Assembly: GCA_039707655.1 (NCBI GenBank)
Contig: CM077668.1
Span: 402,920,130 to 402,984,129 of the forward strand
Direction of reading: 5' to 3'
From: Elymus sibiricus
Lineage: Eukaryota; Streptophyta; Magnoliopsida; Poales; Poaceae
DNA: 64,000 bases
Shown: piece by piece, positions 22,436 through 33,984 of the stretch
Numbering within the stretch: position 1 is the first letter of the stretch
Layout: each line of letters opens with the position of its first letter
Notes under the pieces: model-generated
What the model saw: the letters and a program-made list of their open reading frames with translations, nothing else
Database searches by the model: none
Told to the model about the DNA's origin: nothing
Made by a program: the position numbers and the translations under genes

Positions 22436-23359
22436 TACAACGACGGCATCCTGTTCATCGGTAGCCAACCGGCTGGGTCAGAACGGAGAAACAGAGTCGT
22501 GTTCATCGGGAGGCAACCGACTGGCTCGGAATGCGTCCTGTTCGACGGGAGCCAACCGGCTTGGACAGAACAGCTGAAACGGGGTCTGGCATACCGCAGA
22601 ACGAAGGAAACGGCCTTCTGTTCGACCGCCTACGGTCAAAACGGGATCCTGTTCATCGGGAGGGGTCTGGCGTACCGCAAAACGGAGGAAACGGACTTCT
22701 CTCCAAGCGCCTACGGTCGAAACGGGGTCCTGTTCATCGGGAGGGCTCTGGCGTACTGCAAAACGGACGAAACAGACTTCTCTCCAACCGCCTACGGTCG
22801 AAACGGGGTCATGTTCATCGGAGGGGTCTGGCATACCGCAAAACGTGACTCCACGGGCTACTGTTCGTCCACCGTCGACTTCCTCCTGCCTCCACCTGCT
22901 ACTGCTCATATACCATCGACTTCCTCCAGCCTCCACCTACTACTGTTCATCCACCGTCGACTTCCTCCAGCCTCCACCAGCCACTGTTCATCCTCGGGCT
23001 ACTGTTCATCCAGCTTCCACCGGCTACTGTCCATCCAGCCTCCTCGGGGTCCTGTTCATCCACCCCAACCGGCTGGGGTGTGTGGCGGCCTCCTCGGGGT
23101 CCTGTTCATCCAGCGGCAACTGCCTACTACCACGGGGTCCTGTTCATCCAGCGGCAACCGCCTACACACAGCCGGGGTCTTGTTCATCCAACCCCCACCG
23201 GGAACTGTTCATCCAACCAGCTGGACTCATCACCACGTCATGACTCGTTCTACGTATCGCGCGCGCGGCAGCAACGGGCACTGTTCATCCAGAGGCAACC
23301 CAACACACCGGGTGGCTACGTCTCGCACGGGGGCTTGATCGGCTTCAGTATGAGCAGCA
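22436..23359. repeat. Subterminal repeat region of CACTA element TE3
   Basis: The sequence is built of short diverged repeats: CCTGTTCATC(G/C) appears many times, first with GGGAGGCAACCG or GGTCTGGC(A/G)TACCGCAAAACG companions (22450-22850), then with CCACCGTCGACTTCCTCC and CATCCAGCGGCAAC (22860-23240). The 324-codon frame across it (22364-23338) reads repeats only. Such clustered subterminal motifs are typical of CACTA transposons, where they bind the transposase. Confidence 0.6.
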
Positions 23360-23867
23360 GCTAGCAGCGATCGATCGCTCGGGTTCAGTTAGCAGCACCA
23401 GCTGCGAAGGAATCGCTCGGGTTCAGTTATCAGCGAAGGGATCGATTGGCTTAAGTACGTAGTGCGCTCAGGTTCAGTAAGCGAACGCCTCGCTTGGGTT
23501 CAGTTATAGCGAACACGGCTCGCACCACGCGCGTGTACGAGAGAGAAACGCGCAAACCAACACAATGCATCGCTCGGCCTCGACCACCCACCGTAACCGG
23601 GAACTCCGCGAAAATTTCCTCGGCCTCACTTCTACCACGATTTTTTATGTCATGGACGGCCCAAAGAATGTCATGCAGGTGCGTCCCCGGCCCGCCCAGG
23701 ACGAAAAGGCCATTTTCTGTCATGATGTTTTATCATAGAAGTAGGAGCCCACCACATCTATGATGATACGTGTTTTTGTCACAATAATCATCATAGAAGT
23801 TTCATAATCATGACATAAAAAAAATTCGTTCGGGCCATAATGTCACGGATGTGTCTTTTTTGTAGTG
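23360..23867 (-). mobile_element. Terminal part of CACTA-type DNA transposon TE3
   Basis: On the minus strand the element begins CACTACAAAAAAGACACATC at 23867. It then carries inner short repeats around CATCATAGA and TCATGACA, and TTCAGTTA-GCGA type repeats at 23380-23520. Only one end is seen: no matching CACTACAA terminus was found to the left, so the element is truncated or its other end has diverged. No transposase is present. It abuts the TE4 gag directly. Confidence 0.65.
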
Positions 23868-24908
23868 ACTGGGTTCAACCTTAATTTGTTTAGAGGGTCT
23901 AGGTGTTATAATATAACTTTTGTTTACCATAGTTGAAACCTTGGAGTGTTCCTTAATCCTAACAGGAAAAGGTGGTTTCTCAAAATAAGCAGTAGGAACA
24001 ACTGGGTCAACATTGTAAACAATAGTTTTCACTTCCTTAACCTCTAAGGGTTCTTCCTTTAATTCTATAGGAGCATGGTATTTAAACCATTTCTCCTTAG
24101 GAAGATCAACATGTGTAGCAAAAGATTCACAAAAGGAAGCTACTATCTCAGAGTCAAGCCCATACTTAGTGCTAAACTTATGAAAAGCATCAGTTTCCAT
24201 AAAAGATTTAACACAATCAAACTCAAGATTTATACCTGACTCATTACCTTTGTCGATTTCCCAATTCTCATGGTTGCGCTTAATTCTTTCCAGAAGATCC
24301 CATTTGAATTCTATAGTTTTCTTCATAAAAGAGCCATTCGAAGAAGAATCAAGCATGGTTTGATCATTACGAGAAAGCCGAGCATAAAAGTTTTGAAGAA
24401 TTATTTCTCTTGAGAGCTCATGATTGGGGCATGTATGCAACATATACTTAAGCCTCCCCCAAGCTTGAGCGATACTTTCTCCTTCACGAGGCCAAAAATT
24501 ATATATATAATTCCGATCACGATGAACCAAATGCATAGGATAAAAATTTTGGTGGAATTCGAGTTTCAACCAGTTCCAATCCCATGTGTCAGTACCATCA
24601 CATAGCCTATACCATATCAATGCCTTTCCCTCCAAAGATAAAGGGAACACTTTCTTCTTAGCTCTATCTCCAGATAAACCTGCAAGCTTAAACAATCCAC
24701 AAATTTCATCCACATAGATCAAGTGCATATCAGGATGTTTAGTTCCATCTCCTGCATAAGGATTAGCTAGCAGTTTCTCAACCATACCAAGAGGAATTTC
24801 ATAAGCAATATTTTTAGTAGACTCAATAGTTGGTGGAGAGGCAACTCTTGTTGTTTCCGGTCGAGATGAAGATACCCCGAACAAGCCTCTCAAAGGATTA
24901 CTTTCCAT
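23868..24908 (-). CDS. TE4 Gag, C-terminally truncated
   Basis: The frame has 347 codons from ATG 24908 (MESNPLRGLFGVSSS). It contains a retrotransposon Gag domain: FPLSLEGKALIWYRLC, then FYPMHLVHRDRNYIYNF, then WGRLKYMLHTCPNHEL, followed by a charged spacer (KEEPLEVKEVKTI). The frame runs 20 codons further into TE3 sequence but that part is foreign. It would form the capsid. No protease or pol remains. An in-frame ATG at 24923 is also possible. Confidence 0.7.
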
Positions 24909-24987
24909 AGTGAGAAGTAGCAATAAATTTCAGCACGTAATATAAATGTTTCCTTACCAATTTCCACTTACCGAAGGCGCTTCACTC

Positions 24988-25009
24988 CCCGGCAACGGCT
25001 CCAGAAAAG
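24988..25009 (-). other. Primer binding site of TE4
   Basis: On the minus strand TGGAGCCGTTGCCGGGGA matches the complement of the tRNA-Asp(GUC) 3' end with one change (GAG for GCG). Confidence 0.65.
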
Positions 25010-25014
25010 AGTCT

Positions 25015-26518
25015 TGATGACCCACAAGTATAGGGGATCAATCGTAGTCCTTTCTATAAGTAAGAGTGTCGAACCCAACGAGGAGTAGAAGGAAATGACA
25101 AGCGGTTTTCAGTAAGGTAATTTCTGCAAGCACTGAAATAAGAGGTAATGGTTAGTTTGATATCAAGATAATTTGTAACAAGTAACAAGTGTAAATAAAG
25201 TGCAGCAAGGTATCCCAATCCTTTTTATTGCAAAGGACAGGCCGGAACAAGTTCTTATAGTAAGGCAAACGTTCTTGAGGACACACGGGAATTTCATCTA
25301 GTCACTTTCACCATGCTCGTTGGATTCGCGTTCGCTACTTTGATAATTTGATATGTGGGTGGACTGGTGCTTGGGTGCTGTTCTTACTTGAAAAAGCCTC
25401 CCACTTATGATTACCCCCTCTCGCAAGCATCCGCAACTACGAAAGAAGAATTAAGATAAAATCTAACCATAGCATTAAACGTATGGAACCAAATCAGCCC
25501 CTTACGGAATAGTGCATAAACTGGGTTTTAAGCTTCTGTCACTCTAGCAACCCACCATCTACTTACTACTCCACAATGCATTCCCTTAGGCTCATAAATG
25601 GTGATGTGTAATGTAGTCGACGTTCACATGACACCACTAAGAGAATCACAACATAAATATCATCAAAATACCAAACGAATACCAAATTCACATGATTACT
25701 TATGACAAGACTTCTCCCATGTCCTCAAGAACAAAAGTAACTACTCACTCATCATCATGATGTTCAAGATCAGAGGGGTATTGAATAAAATAATGGATCT
25801 GAACATTTAGTATTTCACCAAGTAAACCAACTAGCAGCTACTACGAGAAGTAATTAACACTACTAGCAACCCACAGGTACCAATCTGAGGTTTTGATAAA
25901 AAGATTGAATACAAGAGATGAACTAGGGTTTGAGATGAGACGGTGCTATTGAAGATAATGATGAAGATTGGTCCTCCCACGATGAGACGGTTGTTGGTGA
26001 TGACGAAGGCTTTGATTTCCCCCTCCCGGAGGGAAGTGTCCCCTGCAGAATCTCTCTGCCGGAGAGCAAAAGTGCTCCTGCTCTAGTTCCGCCTCATGGA
26101 GGCGGCGCCTCATCCCAAAAGTCTCCCCTGATTTTTTCTAGGGTAAAATGACTTATATACTAGAAGATGGGAGCTGGAGGTGGGCCAGGGGCCCCACACA
26201 GCACCAGGGCGCGCCCCGGGGGGGCCTGGTGCCATGTGGGCACCTGGTGGCTCCCCTCTGGTATCTTTTCTTTCCATTATTGTTTATATATTCCAAAATA
26301 ATTCTCCGTAAAATTTCAGCTCATTTGGAGATGTGCAGAATAGGTATCTCTGCTGTAGCTTTTTCAGGCCCTAAATTCCAGCTGCTGGCAGTCCCCCTCT
26401 TTGTGTAAACCTTGCATATTAAGAGAGAAAAGGCATTAGAATTACTCCATAAAGTGTTCTATTGACCAAAAACTTTATAAATAACTGTAGGAAAACATGA
26501 TGCAAAATGGACGTATCA
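25015..26518 (-). repeat. 5' LTR of TE4
   Basis: 1504 bases long; plus-strand start TGATGACCCACAAGTATAGG, end GGACGTATCA; in element sense TGATACGTCCATTTTGCATC. It has a GC-rich palindrome near 26175-26243 like that in TE2 and TE5. The LTR type resembles WHAM. Confidence 0.75.
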
Positions 26519-27889
26519 AAGGTATATGATAGATTGATAGATTGAAACTAAAATATAAAATAAAATAAAAGATAAAAATATGCAGCAAATATTTTTGGTA
26601 TTCTTGTGTATGAAAAACAAGGGATAGATCTTATGATAAAAGTAGACCCGGGGGCCATAGTGTTCACTAGAGGCTTCTCTCAAAGAAAATAGCATACGGT
26701 GGGTAAACAAATTACCATTGGGCAATTGATAGAAAAGTAAATAATTATGACGATATCCAAGGCAATGATCATGTATATAGGCATCACGTCCAAATCAAGT
26801 AGACCAAAACGATTCTGCATCTACTACTATTACTTCACACATCGACCGCTATCCAGCATGCATCTAGTGTGTTAAGTCCAAGAAGAACGTAGTAATGCAT
26901 AAAGAACGATGACATGATGTAGTCAAGACAAACGCTAACAAGAATTCATCCCAAATTTTTATCCTTAATGGCAACGATACATGCGTGTCATGTCCCCTTC
27001 TGTCACTAGGATTGAGCACCGCAAGATCGAACCCATCACAAAGCACCTCTTCCCATTGCAAGAAAATCCAATCTAGTTCGCCAAACTAAACCAAAACTTA
27101 GGAGAAGAAATACGAGGCTATAACTATCATGCATAAAAGAGATCAAAGAAAACTCAAATAATTCATGGATAGATCTGATCATAAACTCACAATTTATCGG
27201 ATCCCAACAAACACACCGCAAAAAGTCATTACATCGGATGGTTCTCCAAGAACATCACGGAGACCATCGTATTGAGAACCAAAAAGAGAGAAGAAGCCAT
27301 CTAGCTACTAACTATGGACCCGAAGGTCTGTGGTGAACTACTCACGCATCATCGGAGAGGCAGCAAGGATGATGTAGAGCCTCTCCGTGATGGATTCCCC
27401 CTCCGGCGGAGTACCGGAAAAGGCCTCCAGATGGGATCACTCGAGAACACAGGCTTGCGGCGGTGGAAAAATTATATCGTGGGCTCCCCTGAGGGTTTCT
27501 GAATATTTGGGAATTTATAGTGCAGGAATTAGGTAAAACGGAGCGAGGGTGGGCCCACATGGCACCAGGGCTCTCCACCCCCCCTAGGGCGCGCCCTGGT
27601 ACCATGTGGCCCAGCCTTATCTCTTCAGCCTTGGCTTGCAAGTCTAGGTTGTTCCTTATCTTCAGAAAAAAAATCTCCAAAAAGTTTCGGGGCATTTGGA
27701 TTTCGTTTGGTATTGATTTTCTGTAAAACTAAAAACAGGCAGAAAACAGGAACTGGCACATGGCACTAAGTTAATAGGTTAGTCCCCAAAAATGATATAA
27801 AGTTGTATAAAAGCATCTATAAAAGATCAAGATTGATACTATAATAGCATGGAACAATAAAAAATAATAGATACGTTGGAGACGTATCA
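26519..27889 (-). repeat. 3' LTR of TE5, truncated
   Basis: This is homologous to 5560-6896 of TE2 and ends GACGTATCA. The first roughly 215 bases of the plus-strand LTR are missing at the TE4 junction. The GC-rich palindrome is at 27551-27612. Confidence 0.82.
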
Positions 27890-30494
27890 AGCATCCCCAA
27901 GCTTAACTCCTACTCGTCCTCGAGTAGGAAAGTGACAAAACATATTTTTGATGTGGAATGCTACCCAACATATTCATCAAGTTTCTTTTCTTTGCATAGA
28001 CATGTGGACTTATATGATTCAAAGCAATAGTCTATAGTTTGACATGAAGACATAAATATTCAAGCAATGCTAACAAGCAACCATGTCTTTCAAAATAACA
28101 ACGCTAAAGAAAGTTATCCCTAGCCCATTATGCTCAATCATTGATCCATTCATGAAACACATTCGAATATCAATCATATCCCATGCACACGTATGATCAC
28201 ATGACCCCCTAGTTGGTGCTTTCCAAAGAGAAGGATGAGACTCAAAATAAAAATAAAAATGCATAAAAGTAAATGGAAAGACCCTTTGCAGAGGGAAGCA
28301 TTGATTTGCAGAGGTGCCAGAGCTCAAGGTTTTAAAAGAGAGATGAAAAAATTATTTTGGGAGGCATGCCCTTCTTGTCACGTCACGACCGAGATTTTTC
28401 AATATCTTCCATGCTAAACAAATTAGTGGCGGTTTCCAAGCAATAAAAGTAAAGTTTTACTCCCCCATCATCGTTCCATGGTCCGAGGCTTAAACGAGAA
28501 ATCGAGTGCCCTTCATTCCAATCACAGTCTGAGGGAGTTTGTTGTCCACCTTTGCTTTTCACAATCCAAGGCTAGCCGTATCCACGGGTGCCTTCCATAC
28601 CAACACTTTCCAAGGAAATTTAAATTCATTTCGGGACTGGGCATCCCTTTTACCGCCCCTCTCGTGCAATGACAAGTGAATAAACACTCATCTCGAGAAT
28701 AGCCCACTTAGCATGGAAGATACTAACGGCCCCCTGTCGCTTCATGAGCGGTCCAGGTACACAAAACAGAAGTTTATTTTGAAATTTTTTAGAGATGCCA
28801 GATGCAAATTTACTTAGGACGGCATTTAAATACCGTATATAGGTAGGTATGGTGGACTCATATGGCAAAACTGGGTCTAAGGTGTTGGATGCACAAGAAG
28901 TGTTCCCGCTTAGTACAAGTGGAGGCTAGCAAATAGATTGAGAAGCGACCAACTAAGAAACCATGATGATGCACAAGCATACATAAAACATAACTAACAC
29001 CGAATAATGCACCACAAGTAGGATATAATTTCATTGCATAACTATAACTTTACGTGCATGCATAGGGAGACACAAACCTTAACATCAATATTCTTACTAG
29101 AGCACAATTACTCACTAACATAACTCACATATATATCATCATCTTCATATCTCAAAACTATTGCAAGGAATCAAGTTTTTCATGTCCAAAGATCTTTACG
29201 CAAGTTTTTATATTATCCCTCTTGGATATTCATCACATTGCGACCAAGCTCATAGCTTGTAAAATTTACCATAACTATTTTCAACTCTCAAAAAGATATA
29301 AGTGTAGCATGAGAGTACATTTCTTCAAAACTTCTAGCATTCTCAAAAAGATATAAGTGAAACAAGAGAATAAATTTCTACAAAATTTCTAGCATAACAA
29401 CTCTCAAAAAGATATAAGTGAAGCAAGAGAGTTCATGTGTTTCTCTAAAACAAAACCACCACCGTGCTCAAAAAGATTTAAGTGAAGCACTAGAGCAACT
29501 GCCTAGCTCAAAAAATTTAAGTGAAGCACAAAGAGCAATTCTAACAAATCATGATAACGTGTGGCTTTCTCAAGCAAATGTGTTAAGAGGTGATGATTGT
29601 GATAAACTAAAAAATCAAACAAAGAAAAGACTCATATAATACAAGATGCTCCAAGCAAAACTCATATCATGTGACGAATAAAAATATAGTCTCAAGTAAA
29701 ATACCGATGGTCGTTAGAAGATAGAGGGGATGCCTTCCGGGGCATCCCCAAGCATAGACGCTTGAGTCTACTTGGATATTACCTTGGGGTTCCTTGGGCA
29801 TCCCCAAGATTAGGCTTTTGCTTCTCCTTATTCCTTCATCCATCGTGATCACACCTGAAACTTGAAAACTTCAATCACACAAAACTCAACAAAACCTTCG
29901 TGAGATCCGTTAGTATAACAAAACAAATCACTACTCTAAGTACTGTTGTAAACCTATTAATATTTTATTTTTTCATTATACCTACTGTATTCTAACTTCT
30001 CCATGGCTTATACCCCCCGATACAATCCATAGTTCCATCAAAACATGCAAAACAACGCATCAAAAACAGAATCTGTCAAAAACAGAACAGTCTGTAGCAG
30101 TCTGTAGAAAAGCCATACTTCTGTAACTCCGAAAATTCTGAAAAATTTGGAAAACATGAGAAATTTGTATATCAATCATGTGGAAAAAATTGAGAAGCTT
30201 GTGACGCTCTGATGATTTTATAAAAATTCTTCACTGGGCACCAAAGTTTGTGTTTTTGGATAGAATCAAATCAACTATCAACCACACTTTCCCAAAGGTC
30301 TTACTTGGCACAAAAACTAATTAAAATATAAAAACCAACTCAAAACAGAGGCAAATAAAGGGTAAACAAAAAAACAGAAGCAAAAATTAAAAAAAATAAA
30401 AATTATTTTATTCGTTGGTTTGCCTCCCAACAAACGCTATTGTTTTATGCCCCTAGCTAGGCATAATGCAATTCCTCAAGTATTGTCTAACTCC
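27890..30494. repeat. Non-coding interior of TE5
   Basis: It starts with the polypurine tract complement (AGCATCCCCAAGCTTAA, 27890) and carries CTCAAAAAGATATAAGTG repeats at 29285-29530 and the palindrome plus polypurine-like copies at about 29727-29820. It has no coding region. Confidence 0.6.
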
Positions 30495-31284
30495 TTAATC
30501 ACACACCCACCTAGTTTTTGGTGGTACAAAAAGCAAGTCCGTAGCAAAAACACTTTGTGGCACAAAATCATAAACTTTGTCCCCAAAGATGGGTTGTCGC
30601 AAAGATTCAACAAAATTTGGGCGCACACTAATCATCTTAAGATCCCCACTTCCTTGGGTAGATGTGGCACCACTAGACTTAGGAACATAAATAAACTTGT
30701 AAATTTTGTTGGGATAAGTTCTACCAACATATTTAGTGGGGGGAAAAAGCCGAGCCCATCTTTTCAATAATTCCCTCCAACTTATCAATTCAAGCAGGAC
30801 TTTGCTCTAATTTCTTATCAATCACGGGATCTTTTTCCTTCAAGGTTTTCAAAGACATTCCTACCTTAGAACCATATTAAGTTATATGATTGTGGATCTT
30901 TTTATCCAAATTCTCAAGATGTTCTATAGTAGGAATTTTGCTTTCAATAGCATCTAACCTTTGCATAACATGCTCAAGACTCAACGGTGTTTCATTAACC
31001 CTGATAGGTGGTGATCCCACTAAATCACCCAAAGCATTAAAAGCATCCAAAAAAGAACAAGTCAAGAAATTCCCTCCTATAATAGTATCAAGCACAAAAT
31101 GATACCAAGCAGTAATTCCCACATAAAAATTACGAAGAAGAATAGTAGCGGACTGCTTGCGAGAAGATCTATTATGAGCATCACAAATCCTATACCAAGC
31201 ATATTTCAAATTTACTCCCCCTCTTTGTTTGAATTTGAGAACTTTATTCTCAGGGGTCTACTCAACAAAAGAAGACCTAGCCAT
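30495..31284 (-). pseudogene. Gag-like pseudogene of TE5
   Basis: It starts at ATG 31282-31284 (MARSSFVE) and shares YAWYRICDAHNRSSRKQ and LLRNFYVGIT with the TE2 protein. It is interrupted by TAG after MARSSFVE, TAA 30877-30879 and TGA 30790-30792. Against the intact TE2 copy, the TAA replaces CAA in HITQYGSK and the TGA replaces CGA in SPARIDKL. Both are single C-to-T changes. Confidence 0.72.
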
Positions 31285-31495
31285 AGCGATAAAACAAACG
31301 AACAAGAACAGGACAAACAAGAAAACGGCAAACGAAAAAGGAAAATGAAAACGTCAAACGAGAAAGAAAAGATTTTTGTATTTTTGCAATACATTTTTAG
31401 AAGTGGGGGAGAGGAAAACAAGAGGCAAATGGCAAATAAAGTAAATGCAAAGATAAGTGTTTAGAGTGTAGGTACTTGGTAATGTTGATGTTGTC

Positions 31496-31513
31496 TCCAC
31501 GGCAACGGCGCCA
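31496..31513 (-). other. Primer binding site of TE5
   Basis: On the minus strand TGGCGCCGTTGCCGTGGA is the tRNA-Asp type site with one change. Only one copy is present, unlike TE2. Confidence 0.6.
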
Positions 31514-31524
31514 GCAATTCTTCC

Positions 31525-32476
31525 TCCTACTTGTAATCTGCGTTGGTTTTTGTCCCTGGAGAGGAGAGGATGATGCAGCATAGTAGAGTAAGTATTTCCC
31601 TCAGTTATGAAACCAAGGTTATCAATCCAATAGGAGAACCAAGCAACACCACGTAAACAGCACCTGCATAAAAACACAAACCCTCACACCCAACGCAAAC
31701 GAGAGGTTGTCAATCTCTCAGCGGTCAAATAGCGAGATTAAAGGTATATGATAGATTGATAGATTGAAACTAAAATATAAAATAAAATACAAGATAAAAA
31801 TATGCAGCAAATATTTTTGGAATTTTTGTGTATGAAAAACAAGCAATAGATCTTATGATAAAAGTAGACCCGGGGGCCATAGTGTTCACTAGAGGCTTCT
31901 CTCAAAGAAAATAGCATACGGTGGGTAAACAAATTACTATTGGGCAATTGATAGAAAAGCAAATAATTATGACGATATCCAAGGCAATGATCATGTATAT
32001 AGGCAGCACGTCCAAATCAAGTTGACCGAAACGATTCTGCATCTACTACTATTACTGCACACATCAACCGCTATCCAGCATGCTCTAGTGTATTAAGTCC
32101 ATGAAGAACGAAATAATGCATAAAGAACGATGACATCATGTAGTCAAGACAAACACTAACAAGAATTCATCCCAACTTTTTAACCTTAATGGCAACGATA
32201 CATGCGTGTCATGTCCCCTTCTGTCACTGGGATTGAGCACCGCAAGATCGAACCCATCACAAAGCACATCTTCCCATTGCAAGAAAATCCAATCTAGTTG
32301 GCCAAACAAAACCAAAAATTCAGAGAAGAAATACGAGGCTATAACAATCATGCATAAAAGAGATCAAAGAAGACTCAAATAATTCATGGATAGATCTGAT
32401 CATAAACTCACAATTCATCGGATTCCAACAAACACACCGCAAAAAGTCATTACATCGGATGGATCTCCAAGAACAT
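31525..32476 (-). repeat. 5' LTR of TE5, inner part left of TE6
   Basis: It is homologous to 10516-11470 of TE2; the terminal TG has become TC. It stops at the TE6 target duplication AACAT (32472-32476). Confidence 0.8.
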
Positions 32477-33366
32477 TGTTGTGGTATTTTCACGGCAGAT
32501 GCCATGAGATGGCTAATGAGGTGGGGCTACCTAAGGACGTCGGTGGGTTCCGGAGGCGAGGTTGGCACGAGCAAGTGCGGGACACAAGACGTACCCAGGT
32601 TCGGGGCCCTCCGGAGAGGTAATACCCCTAGTCCTGCTGAGTGTAGTATGGGAAGCACAAGGGCTACACGATTGCTCCTGGAGTTGTTCGAACGGAGGAG
32701 GGAGAAGGGGCTAGGCCGCGGTTCTGTCTCTCCGGCGAAAGTATGTGAGTGTGTGCTGTGGAGCAAGAAGGAGCAGCTAAGTGAAGGCAACCCAAATGCG
32801 AATCTATGCGACCGACCGACCCCTCTGCATGGAGGCCTCCCTGGGGGTCTTATAGGCCAACCGCCAGGGTTACAATGGTAAGGTTACAAAGGCGCGGGGC
32901 CCTGGTGTCATCGACCGGCATCCGGTGGCTGGGTCGCCGGGTCGCCGGATGCACCGCACCTCTGGGCGCGGGGTACTGCGGCGGGTCTTGTCTCTCGTCA
33001 GCCTGGGCGCAAGCACTGTGCGCGTCTTGTCCGTCGTTAGGGAGAGGTCGGCGCCGTCTATTCTACAGGACCGCGCCGCCCTGACACCGCTCGCCTCGGG
33101 CGGGGGTGCGAGGAAAACTGCAGCTTCGCCCGCTCTGTCAGCGTAAAGGCAGGAGCGCCATAGCCACGCTTGCATCGTCGCTAAGGCTTCGTCCCCTCGT
33201 GGTCAGCCGGAGTGGGCCAGCCGGCCAGGCCGGGTCGCCATGCCGAGCCGGCTCGCGCTGGGGAGCTGGCGCACTGTCAGGCCGGATCGGAGGACTTGGC
33301 CTGCTCTGATGACTTTTAAGAAGGGGTTCCAGCTCCGTTGCCTACCCGGGGTTTATCCCCCCGACA
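32477..33366 (-). repeat. 3' LTR of TE6
   Basis: 890 bases; plus-strand start TGTTGTGGTATTTTCACGG, end CCCCCCGACA. It matches 42084-42974. Confidence 0.88.
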
Positions 33367-33381
33367 GTAGTCCCCGAAGCT
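33367..33381 (-). other. Polypurine tract of TE6
   Basis: On the minus strand AGCTTCGGGGACTAC directly precedes the 3' LTR start TGTCGGGG. This matches the position and style of the TE13 tract at 59633. Confidence 0.55.
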
Positions 33382-33847
33382 GTGAAGGCTCGCCGGCTCC
33401 AAGCAGGGGGGCCTTTGCAGCTTACCCCCCGAGGAGTCGGTTTGTTGGAGAAGTGAGGGAGCCCGGCCAGGCGGCTCCGCTCGTCCGCGTGCCGGCCAGG
33501 GGGAGGCAGACGCCGGCCTCCGGTTGCCGGGTCGCGGCACTCCGGCCTGGGCGGGAAACGGAAATGTCCGTTGGTTGAGTCTTGCTTCATACGGCGATCC
33601 GCGCCCGCCACGGCCTGAGGGGACGCCGTGTGGCGCTCCGCAGCGGGCGAGGCCTGCCAGCCCACGCGCGCGACGGGACACGACAGTGGCCCGGGCCCGC
33701 CACGACGTGCCCTCGGCCCGCGCGCGAAGGATTTACTACGGCGGCGCTTGGCGGTTGCGCTTCCCCGTGCAGTAAATGCGCGCGCCCAATGCGGGAGAGT
33801 GGGGGTCGTGGGCGCAAACGATCCCACTCCCCCACGCTGTCTTCGTG

Positions 33848-33857
33848 GTTATAAAGG
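33848..33857 (+). promoter_or_regulatory. TATA-like box of the TE6 antisense gene
   Basis: GTTATAAAGG is followed by GGAAAGAGGG and stands about 200 bases upstream of the antisense coding region. TE13 has CTATAAGAGGGGAAAGG at the same relative place (60056). A shared core promoter is inferred. Confidence 0.5.
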
Positions 33858-33984
33858 GGAAAGAGGGAGAGCGACGGGAACACTCCTCGCGCCCACTCCG
33901 CTCCTTGCTCCTCTCGTCCTGCTCCTTCTCCGCCGCGCCCGAGCGAAGCGTCGCCGCCTCCGCACGTCTCGCCCACGCCCGTAG

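Larger units (their letters stand above)
23868..26518 (-). mobile_element. TE4: truncated Athila-like LTR retrotransposon (WHAM-type LTR)
   Basis: In minus orientation it has a 5' LTR (25015-26518), a tRNA-Asp type primer site and most of gag; everything beyond is cut off at the CACTA end at 23867. Its right end joins 26519, inside the LTR of TE5; comparison with 31725-31745 shows the join falls in the TE5 LTR sequence GATTAAAGGTATATG. The left target copy and the left part of that LTR are missing. Confidence 0.72.

Noticed and set aside
22364..23338. A 324-codon plus-strand frame
   Set aside because: It reads through short diverged repeats of the CACTA subterminal region. The product is a repeat translation with no domain, and overlapping frames are equally open.
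32459..32881. Plus-strand frames in the TE6 LTRs (also 42000-42488)
   Set aside because: They lie inside both LTRs with the same sequence, cross the LTR edge, and have no coding signature.
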